In this document: piece after piece, positions 1-4,754 of the stretch
Position numbering within the stretch: the first letter of the stretch is position 1
How the letters are laid out: each line of letters opens with the position of its first letter
Assembly (NCBI GenBank): GCA_005877535.1
Contig: VBOM01000085.1
Coordinates: forward strand, 1-8,815
Origin: Nitrospirota bacterium
GTDB lineage: Bacteria; Nitrospirota; Nitrospiria; Nitrospirales; Nitrospiraceae
Length of the DNA stretch: 8,815 nt
Direction of reading: 5' to 3'
Notes under the pieces: generated by a model
Databases searched by the model: none
What the model was told of the DNA's origin: nothing
Seen by the model: the letters and a program-made list of their open reading frames with translations, nothing else
Position numbers and translations under genes: made by a program

Positions 1-1
1 G

Positions 2-124
2 CACTGCTATGGCCCGCGAGGCTGCCCACGCTACAAAGCCGGCCCGGCCTATCGCGTACCAGGAAGGAGTCCGGGAATGGTATATGTCGATGATGACGTG
101 GAGCGCGCCAGGCGTGGGGAGTGA
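2..124 (+). CDS. C-terminal end of an unrecognised protein (5' end outside window)
   Basis: An open frame runs in from the window edge (first full codon at base 2) and stops at the TGA at 122-124, giving about 40 residues. The visible tail is rich in Gly, Pro, Arg and Cys, with a 'CYGPRGCPRYKAGPAYR' segment followed by 'SPGMVYVDDD' and a charged end. The ordered, low-complexity-free composition looks like a real protein tail rather than a shadow frame. I do not recognise the family. It converges on the methyltransferase gene at 195-821, with 70 bases between them and no clear hairpin terminator. With only 40 codons it could still be a chance frame. Confidence 0.4.
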   Translation, partial: HCYGPRGCPRYKAGPAYRVPGRSPGMVYVDDDVERARRGE

Positions 125-194
125 GATTGAGCCACCACCTGTGTGATTGCAAGACTCGACCCCAATCCTCATCTTATTCTAGTATCCCCCTTAC

Positions 195-821
195 CTACCC
201 CATTCGTGTGCGTTGCCACTGAAACCGAAAGTACATAAACCGCTGCTCGGATTGCCAAGGCGTCATGTGGGTCTCTCGGCGAACCTCCTGAAGCTGAAAC
301 TCCGCACCCAACTCCGCGAGAATAGAAGACTCATCGTATCGAATGACATCCAGGCCGCTGCACTTCAGCGGGCCGTCCAGCGCGAACGTGGACAGCACAA
401 CTGTGCCGCCCGGATGCAAAGTCCGTCGCAGCGTCGCTACGTATCTTTGACGGCCCTCCGCTGCCGTCAGGAAGTGAAACACGGCTCGGTCATGCCACAA
501 ATCAAAATGATGCGGCGGCTGGAACGATGTCACGTCTGCCTCGAACTACTCAACTCTGTCTGCCCGCGCACCAAGCCGTATGCGGCTATGGCTCAACGCG
601 ACACCGGACAGATCGAGCACCGCAAGTCGCGTGTGACCGTCATCGAGCAGGAAATCAACGAGCGTAGATGCCCCGCCGCCGACGTCGATGATGCCGGCAT
701 CCTTGCCTACGCCAGACGTGGCGATGAGCGCCAGCGACAAGTCGGGGCGGCGCTGACGCCAACTGACATCCTGCGAGCCTTTGGTCTGGTACACCTGATT
801 CCAATGTTCTTGACGATTCAT
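195..821 (-). pseudogene. Class I SAM-dependent methyltransferase interrupted by an in-frame amber codon
   Basis: Read through a single TAG at 546-548, this is one 208-codon frame with both halves in the same reading frame. The N-terminal half starts at an ATG (819-821) and has the motif I glycine-rich loop 'IIDVGGGAS' (about residues 44-52), then 'LAVLDLSGVALSHS', the usual acidic strand-2 region that binds S-adenosylmethionine. After the stop, frame and family continue with 'FEADVTSFQPPHHFDLWHDRAVFHF' (motif IV region, split here as EADVTSF and FDLWHDRAVFHF) and the post-motif 'LHPGGTVVLSTFA'. The family normally has a Trp-Ile before 'EADVTSF'. The gene has TAG-TTC there, so a TGG to TAG transition explains the stop. 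The substrate cannot be told from sequence. The length with the stop read through is normal for a small methyltransferase, so this is either a recent pseudogene or a sequencing error. No strong Shine-Dalgarno is visible. Confidence 0.8.
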
Positions 822-947
822 CTGGTGAGCTCAATTCCGCTGAGGGCCAGGCGCCTTACGCGTCAGAAAAACCAGAATGTCCATCTACAATAAGTCGATA
901 CTCATGCCTGCTGTAGTGCTCCCATTTCTACCGCTAGCCGTTGCATT

Positions 948-1610
948 TCAGCGTCTAGAGGCCGCCCTCAGCGAGAAGACCTGATTAAGTTCCTCGCTGT
1001 GCGCTCGTATCATGCTACGAAAGGCATTTGTAATAAGAAGGTGAGCCATGCGATCTTCATTTCGAGCAATGGATGCACGCATCCATATGGACATTATTGC
1101 AGGATCATTCATCAGTAAACCCTGCGCTTCGCTCTCTCCTTCCCATACTGTCTCTCCGCTTCGTGCATCGACAACTTTCAAGTTCAGACGATATTGTGCC
1201 TCGCTATAATTGCCTGCGGGAATGTCGTGGATTTCGAATCGAATGGGTTGGACTGTTCCAGACAATAGGAAATCGAGCGTTTCTCTTATTCCAGGTGCCA
1301 ATAAGCCTTCCGTTGGGTTAAAAACACGCATTCCCAGGCTTCGCAATTCCTCTGTGACAGTTTGAGTCGCTATCGGATATTCGCGCCCTGCGTGCCACCC
1401 CTCCATCGGTCGGTGGGCTCTGAATTGAGAGCTTAGAAAAGCCCGCGTTCCCTGATTCGTCTGAATACGAAAAGGGGAAAGAGCGATATTTCTCGGTTCG
1501 TTCAAACTGAGGCTTGTGATGGGTGGCTCAATGGGATTATTAGGAGTGAGTGTACTACTACACCCTGCTATAGCCGCGAAAACTAACAACGCTAGATCTC
1601 TTGCCAGCAT
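948..1610 (-). CDS. Predicted lipoprotein of unknown function
   Basis: The protein is 220 residues from the ATG at 1608-1610. I chose this start over an in-frame ATG at 1628 because a strong Shine-Dalgarno (AGGAGG, complement of 1617-1622) sits 6 bases upstream of it. The N-terminus is a lipoprotein signal peptide: a basic start, a hydrophobic stretch 'LALLVFAAIAG' and a lipobox Cys at residue 17. It should therefore be exported, lipidated and anchored to a membrane. The mature part has 'NIALSPFRIQT' near residue 48 and 'YRLNLKVVDARSGETVWEGE' split around residues 145-165. This pattern is seen in CsgG/LpoB-like and related periplasmic lipoproteins, but I would not assign a family. The start lies 47 bases after the attC-like site at 1657-1726, so it could be a further cassette gene. 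I found no attC-like site after its stop. Confidence 0.75.
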   Translation of the reverse strand: MLARDLALLVFAAIAGCSSTLTPNNPIEPPITSLSLNEPRNIALSPFRIQTNQGTRAFLSSQFRAHRPMEGWHAGREYPIATQTVTEELRSLGMRVFNPTEGLLAPGIRETLDFLLSGTVQPIRFEIHDIPAGNYSEAQYRLNLKVVDARSGETVWEGESEAQGLLMNDPAIMSIWMRASIARNEDRMAHLLITNAFRSMIRAHSEELNQVFSLRAASRR

Positions 1611-1616
1611 CGTCCA

Positions 1617-1622
1617 CCTCCT
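1617..1622 (-). promoter_or_regulatory. Shine-Dalgarno of the 948-1610 lipoprotein
   Basis: The minus strand reads AGGAGG, 6 bases before the ATG at 1610. It decides the start of this gene in favour of the downstream ATG, which also puts the signal peptide directly at the N-terminus. Confidence 0.75.
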
Positions 1623-1634
1623 GGACATTCAAAT

Positions 1635-1647
1635 GGTTCCCGGAACC
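1635..1647. repeat. 13-bp palindrome upstream of the lipoprotein gene
   Basis: GGTTCC-C-GGAACC is a perfect 6-bp inverted repeat with a single central base. It lies between the attC-like site (1657-1726) and the Shine-Dalgarno of the lipoprotein gene, 25 bases before the start codon. It could be an operator half-site pair or chance. Nothing in the sequence names a regulator. Confidence 0.3.
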
Positions 1648-1656
1648 TTTATCGGC

Positions 1657-1726
1657 TCCTAACGCGCCGATTCAGCCGCCGTAGCGAGTGAAGCAAGCTG
1701 CGACCGCCTACAACTGGAAGTTAGAC
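1657..1726 (-). other. attC-like recombination site (integron cassette), second
   Basis: Read on the minus strand, a GTCTAAC core (1726-1720, fits the R'' consensus RYYYAAC) lies 4 bases after the TGA of the 1731-2335 gene. A GTTAGGA core (1663-1657, R'-like, last base off consensus) closes the 70-bp site. The two cores pair through CTAAC/GTTAG. Inside, TTC-AG/CTGGAA can pair with one extra-helical base, and GTAG/CTAC lies further in. The size, the paired cores and the position right after a stop codon are typical of attC. The plus orientation has a perfect GTTAGAC R' core, but no + strand gene precedes it, so gene order favours minus. Confidence 0.5.
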
Positions 1727-1730
1727 ATCG

Positions 1731-2335
1731 TCAAAATACACCTCGCTCTTGAGCGAAGCGCTTAAACGCTTCAGCAAACGCCGATGCCTCGGCCTCCGTG
1801 CGCCAGCTAAGGTACTGTGACACGAAAAACCTGGAGTCGCGAGCGATCTCGCCAGAGTAGGGCGGCATCGAGATCTTCCGCCTCTGCTTTGGAAACTCTG
1901 CTGATGCGTTCGCGACAGCGTTGCTCGCGAGGTGGCCCATGACCCACACTACGCGCGATTGGGCGAGCCAAATGCGAAGATGGTCGGCGTTCCCGACGCG
2001 GCGCGACGCATACCGCATCGCCTTTTGTCTCTCGGAGCTGACGACCGTGGAGGACAAGTGGCACCTAATGGCGTGATCGAATAGAAAACCCGCTTCCTGG
2101 AATCCCTCGAGAGTCGCCTCGGCAATGAGGCCTTGCTGATGTAGTCCACAAAGAAGGGCTCTGCGGACCGCGACTTCGTCCTGCGCGTAACTTGCAGGGC
2201 GCTGATAGAAGTACTCGGACGTAGTGTCCCCGGATTCTCACCAAAGATGAAGCATCGTAGTGTCGGAGGAAGCCAGCGCCGCTCTACTTCCAGCCGATCC
2301 CATCCGTGCTTCTCCCCGCCGCAGCAAGCATGCAC
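1731..2335 (-). pseudogene. Uracil-DNA-glycosylase-superfamily-like cassette gene with a 1-nt frameshift
   Basis: Two frames join into one protein of about 201 residues. Frame one starts at ATG 2335, behind a GGAGGGT Shine-Dalgarno just inside the attC boundary, and reads to 'LRCFIFGENPG'. At the G-run complementary to 2228-2231 the family sequence moves to the next frame ('DTTSEYFYQRPASYAQDE', then 'TLEGFQEAGFLFDHAIRC', 'SRVVWVMGHLASNAVA', 'FFVSQYLSWRT') and ends at the TGA at 1731-1733. Loss of one G from a five-G run restores the logic. 'GENPG' matches the water-activating motif region of UDG-superfamily proteins (GExPG in family 4). I infer the superfamily from that motif and general layout; no classical HPSP motif is visible. 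The gene fills the cassette between the two attC-like sites. It is either a pseudogene, a sequencing error or, less likely, a programmed shift. Confidence 0.55.
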
Positions 2336-2356
2336 TCAGCACCCTCCGTTCATTAC

Positions 2357-2437
2357 GTCTAACGCTCAAGGTGAGGGGCGTGGAACGAGCCTCCGAAGCC
2401 CGAATCCGGAGGGTCCCTGTCGACCGCCATGTTAGGG
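2357..2437 (-). other. attC-like recombination site (integron cassette), first
   Basis: The minus strand reads CCCTAAC (2437-2431, R''-like) to GTTAGAC (2363-2357), and the latter fits the R' consensus GTTRRRY perfectly. The 81-bp site folds as attC sites do: CTAAC pairs with GTTAG at the base, then GGT/ACC, AGGG/CCCT, and a terminal CCTCCG/CGGAGG hairpin (2390-2412). The 'TTGAGCGTTAGAC' end is a form I associate with environmental cassette attC sites. The R'' core supplies the TAA stop of the preceding gene (2432-2434), a compactness typical of cassettes. The next cassette gene starts 22 bases past the R' core. No integrase gene is in the window. Confidence 0.65.
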
Positions 2438-3093
2438 CGACTTCCGGGTATGTGGAATGTCATCGATAGTTGGCACGCGGTATGTAAGCGCGTCTCTAGC
2501 CAGAAGCTTTTCATAGCTTTCTTTTTCCAGTTTGGCTGCAAGACGCTCGCAAAGCGCGTCAAACTCTGGGGCTACCCAAGCCCTTGCTTTTTGAATGAGC
2601 AGTTTGAGGTTGCCGTAGTTTCCCTGTTCAAGGGTTGCCCCGATGGCAGAGAAACAGACGATCTTTTCGATTTTATATTCTTTCTTCCCATTGTTCAGAA
2701 CAGCACCTGGAATGCTTTGCGCATATGAGTTTTCATCGTGTACAAGATGCTTATTCCGTAGGCACTTGAAATAGTTGAATGCCAACAATGCCTCTGGAGG
2801 CTCACCCTCATACAGTTTCTGTGGGGCAAGTTGGAAACGAACACCATTACCAAAGCACTTGAGAAAGTGGACTATTGCCGAACGCCAAAGCGCCTCTCGC
2901 ATAATGATGGGTCTGCTGGAGCTTGGTCGATTGCATCGAGGGAGGCGTCTGCAAATTCGAGATCGTCCTTGTGAAGTGCGAGGTCGGCCAGCCGTTTTGC
3001 CTCTCGCCCATCGATCACAACGACCTTCACTGCATCGGGAAACCCCTCGATGTGCAAGCCAGCTTCCGTTTTTGAGATGGTGAAATGTTCCAT
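2432..3093 (-). pseudogene. HEPN-like cassette protein split over two overlapping frames
   Basis: The first frame (2872-3093, ATG 3091-3093, 73 residues) reads 'MEHFTISKTEAGLHIEGF' and on to 'KDDLEFADASLDAIDQAPADPSL', then runs out of sense. The second frame (2432-2902) starts at an ATG inside it and reads 'REALWRSAIVHFLKCFG', then 'ALLAFNYFKCLRNKHLVHDENS'. A one-base deletion near 2902-2920 would make this a single protein of about 220 residues. Alternatively the overlapping ATG allows translational coupling of two proteins. 'RNKHLVHD' fits the R-[polar]-x4-H signature of HEPN ribonuclease domains, and the helical, Leu/Lys-rich surroundings agree. HEPN proteins are often toxins or phage-defence RNases, so a defence role is an inference. 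The TAA stop lies inside the attC R'' core. The start has an AGGGTG Shine-Dalgarno and a perfect palindrome just upstream. Confidence 0.55.
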
Positions 3094-3103
3094 GTCACCC
3101 TAA

Positions 3104-3117
3104 ATGTTACGTAACAT
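3104..3117. promoter_or_regulatory. Perfect 14-bp palindrome, candidate operator
   Basis: ATGTTACGTAACAT is its own reverse complement. It lies 10 bases upstream of the start codon of the HEPN-like gene on the minus strand, overlapping where a leader or promoter would be. The length and symmetry suit a dimeric repressor site. No matching regulator is encoded nearby, and no clear -35/-10 pair was found beside it. Confidence 0.4.
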
Positions 3118-3249
3118 GCCAAAGAGACCCTGATACCGACCGCCTATTCCCAGAGGTCCCTAACCTCTGTGAAACAAAAGTTCCCGACACTATCGGTACT
3201 TACGGAATCTCTGTCAAGCAGCGCTCTCTGAAGGTCACACAAACCAATC
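3118..3249. other. Non-coding stretch with no clear content
   Basis: No convincing gene on either strand. The only structure seen is a small perfect stem, CAGAGGT (3151-3157) pairing with ACCTCTG (3163-3169) around a 5-nt loop, with no U-tract, so it is not a convincing terminator. The upstream boundary of the first cassette should lie here, but I could not find a matching attC. Confidence 0.3.
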
Positions 3250-3406
3250 ATCCCTCCAAGCTTGCTCGTTACTGCTCTAAACAATGGGGGCTGATTGATC
3301 CTCGAATGCGCGCGTCTATCCTCCATTTTCCATCTCCCTTGAGGGCTGGCTAGGTGGTCTCCCACTGCGTGTGTTGGGCTAAGACTTAACTCTTCACCTG
3401 CATTCA
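3250..3406 (+). repeat. Two degenerate left halves of the hairpin repeat
   Basis: The stretch 3253-3293 resembles the leader in front of the third hairpin (3681-3724): both have TCCAAG, then TTACTGCTCTA, then CAA followed by a G-rich arm. The first decayed copy goes on through an arm-like GGGGGCTGATTG to the conserved TGCGCGCGTC (3307-3316) and is then interrupted. A second partial copy follows at about 3341-3380 (GGGCTGGCTAGGTGG, then CACTGCGTGTGTTG, like the conserved left side). Neither has a complementary right arm, so both look like decayed units in the same orientation as the intact copies. Confidence 0.45.
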
Positions 3407-3502
3407 GCGAGGTGGCTGGTGTGGTCTCCACTGCGCGCATCGAGCGACCACCGCTTTATCGTGGGGGCTCTGCGAGCATAGAGACCATACCAGCTACCTC
3501 GC
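3407..3502 (+). ncRNA. Long hairpin repeat, copy 1 (possible structured RNA)
   Basis: The left arm 3407-3428 pairs along its whole length with the right arm 3481-3502: 20 Watson-Crick pairs and 2 G.U wobbles on the + strand. Inside it, TGCGCGCA (3432-3439) pairs with TGCGAGCA (3471-3478) with one G.A mismatch. An unpaired TC (3440-3441) follows, then a 10-bp stem GAGCGACCAC/GTGGGGGCTC with a tandem G.G, A.G mismatch, closing on the 9-nt loop CGCTTTATC (3452-3460). It may be an RNA, or DNA folding as a single strand. No promoter is recognised. I see no match to a known RNA family. Confidence 0.55.
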
Positions 3503-3580
3503 CATCTTCTTCCCAGACCTCGCGTTGCACGAGCACAGGAAATCAACACCTTGTTTGATTAATCCTATCTATCTCTTCAA

Positions 3581-3676
3581 GGGGAGTAGCCAGATTGTCC
3601 TTTACTGCGCGCATCGAGGGACCGCCGTATCAATGCGGGGCCTCTGCGAGCAAGAAGGACGGTCTGGCTGCTCCCC
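3581..3676 (+). ncRNA. Long hairpin repeat, copy 2
   Basis: The arms 3581-3602 and 3655-3676 pair over 22 positions (19 Watson-Crick, 3 U.G wobbles). The arm sequence is unrelated to copy 1. The inner module is the same: TGCGCGCA/TGCGAGCA with the G.A mismatch (3606-3613 with 3645-3652), TC bulge 3614-3615, stem GAGGGACCGC/GCGGGGCCTC with the same tandem purine mismatch, and the 9-nt loop CGTATCAAT (3626-3634). It lies 78 bases after copy 1. Confidence 0.55.
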
Positions 3677-3714
3677 TCCGCCCCTTCCAAGACTGCTCAT
3701 TACTGCTCTATCAA

Positions 3715-3807
3715 GGGTGGCCTGGCTTGGTTCCTCACTGCGCGCGTCGAACGAGCACTGCTTTATCGTGCGCGTTCCGCGAGCACAAGGGACCAACCAG
3801 GCCACCC
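3715..3807 (+). ncRNA. Long hairpin repeat, copy 3
   Basis: The left arm 3715-3734 pairs with the right arm 3789-3807 (18 Watson-Crick pairs, 1 U.G wobble, one bulged C at 3726). The inner module is TGCGCGCG (3739-3746) with CGCGAGCA (3778-3785), again with one G.A mismatch. The A-T pair that ends this helix in copies 1 and 2 is replaced by G-C, a compensatory change. The TC bulge is at 3747-3748. The 10-bp stem GAACGAGCAC/GTGCGCGTTC closes on the loop TGCTTTATC (3759-3767), nearly the loop of copy 1. It lies 38 bases after copy 2. Confidence 0.55.
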
Positions 3808-3930
3808 GCCTGACCCATCTCAACAGACAACGCGCGGTACCCTACCACTCAGTGGGATAGTGAAATCGAGGCAGACCTGCTGTATGTTATAGTGGAAACC
3901 ACGACGTGTGAGGCCACCCCACTTGACAGG

Positions 3931-3937
3931 AAGGAGG
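3931..3937 (+). promoter_or_regulatory. Shine-Dalgarno of the 3944-4336 lipoprotein
   Basis: AAGGAGG ends 6 bases before the ATG at 3944. It decides the start against an upstream in-frame GTG at 3908. A possible -10 element (TATAGT, 3888-3893) lies upstream, but no good -35 was found at the right distance. Confidence 0.8.
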
Positions 3938-3943
3938 ACGACC

Positions 3944-4336
3944 ATGCGACAGATCCGCACTCGGCTCTCAACTCTCATCTGCATGACCGCGCTCATACTG
4001 TTCGCGGCAGGCTGCACACTTAAGTCCACGGTCAAAGAAACCACGGATACTACCTCCAACGTCACAGGCACGACGTCCGGTCGCACCTGGTTCACCGAAG
4101 ACGGCCTCTTGCGTCCTGAACATAAGCTCACCGCCTTCACGGCCTTGAACCAAACGAATGTGGAGCAGGACCTGGCGCGAGGACAGGGGGAATATGTCAC
4201 ATCGCTCGGCAGCCTCTTGGGACTGTCGGACGACCGGCAGGCAGCCTTTCAAGCAAAGGCGCAGGGGGCGTTCGAGACGCTCATGACGTCAGACCATGAA
4301 GCCCGGCTCCAACAGTTACGGATGCTGGCTCGCTAG
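3944..4336 (+). CDS. Small lipoprotein of unknown function
   Basis: The protein is 130 residues. It begins with a lipoprotein signal peptide: basic 'MRQIRTR', a hydrophobic core, and lipobox 'LFAAGC' with the lipidated Cys at residue 24. The mature part starts 'CTLKSTVKETTDTTSNVTG', a Thr/Ser-rich linker. A short conserved-looking domain with 'WFTEDGLLRPEHKLTAF' and 'ARGQGEYVTSLGSLLG' follows. From memory this resembles small lipoproteins with a 'TSG..WFTEDGL....K..AF...N' pattern, some of them annotated DUF3015. I cannot verify that family name here. It should sit at a membrane facing the periplasm; the role is unknown. It stands alone on the + strand, directly downstream of the hairpin array, and converges on the lhr remnant. 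The stop is 3 bases from the inverted-repeat element. Confidence 0.85.
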   Translation: MRQIRTRLSTLICMTALILFAAGCTLKSTVKETTDTTSNVTGTTSGRTWFTEDGLLRPEHKLTAFTALNQTNVEQDLARGQGEYVTSLGSLLGLSDDRQAAFQAKAQGAFETLMTSDHEARLQQLRMLAR

Positions 4337-4338
4337 CC

Positions 4339-4515
4339 TGCATTATTCATGATGCTTCGTCGCGAATTGGTGGAGTGGCGCGCGCAAGCGCGAAGAGCGG
4401 GACTCGCGTGATGTGTGAGCCCTGTCCTTGCCTGTCGCGCTTTTCCCGCCAGTCTCGCCCGTCTCGCTTGAGTCAGACATCGGCGATTGCAGCAGAAGCG
4501 CTCATGAATAATGCA
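4339..4515. mobile_element. MITE-like segment bounded by a 14-bp inverted repeat
   Basis: TGCATTATTCATGA at 4339-4352 is repeated exactly in inverse orientation at 4502-4515. Similarity continues inward for about 15 more bases (GCTTC then a CG/AAT-rich part on both ends). The 177-bp interval has no plausible gene. Its right part contains short repeated (C/A)GTCTCGCY units around 4451-4470. No target-site duplication is visible next to the ends. The right end supplies the stop codon of the lhr remnant, and the left end sits 3 bases after the lipoprotein stop. It might instead be a recurrent intergenic repeat acting between convergent genes. Confidence 0.45.
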
Positions 4516-4726
4516 CCCGTAACGATTCGACAGCTTCCGGCAACGCGAATTGCTCTCCGGTAAAGCCGCTCACAAACCTCCCCCCACGGATCTCGCCTTG
4601 CAGTTCCATCCGGCGGTACTGCACCAGCAGATCGCGCCAGGATAACGCTAGAGCCTCACGCCCCAACAAGTCGCGGAATACTATGCCATATCGACGCAAC
4701 AACTGGCGCGCGACGGGCTCGATCGA

Positions 4727-4754
4727 GCGTGAGGCGCAAGGCGTAAGGCGTGAT
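4727..4754. repeat. Heptamer tandem repeat, four units
   Basis: GCGTGAG, GCGCAAG, GCGTAAG and GCGTGAT follow one another without spacers. On the coding (minus) strand they are translated in frame as part of 'SRLTPCASR', in a linker of the lhr remnant C-terminal part. Confidence 0.65.

Noticed and set aside
213..893. 226-codon + strand open frame opposite the methyltransferase
   Set aside because: It is antisense to recognisable methyltransferase motifs and rich in Arg/Gln without family features; a shadow frame.
3151..3169. CAGAGGT/ACCTCTG stem as a terminator
   Set aside because: The 7-bp stem has no T-tract on either strand and follows no gene end closely.
3373..3389. GTTGGGC followed by ACTTAAC as a further attC core pair
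   Set aside because: The two cores are 3 bases apart in the wrong order, with no site-sized partner at a proper distance.
3407..3807. Hairpin array as a CRISPR array
   Set aside because: The units are about 95 nt with long variable arms. There are no short identical direct repeats with uniform spacers and no cas gene in the window.
3407..3807. Hairpins as attC sites of the neighbouring cassette array
   Set aside because: No RYYYAAC/GTTRRRY cores at the stem bases. The base of each stem is the variable part here, the reverse of attC.
3407..3807. Hairpins as rho-independent terminators
   Set aside because: No U-tracts follow the stems, and the stems are far longer than terminators and have conserved internal mismatches.
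3525..3860. Open frames on either strand across the hairpin array
   Set aside because: They run through both arms of the hairpins, show no domain-like sequence and no Shine-Dalgarno; they are by-products of the GC-rich repeats.
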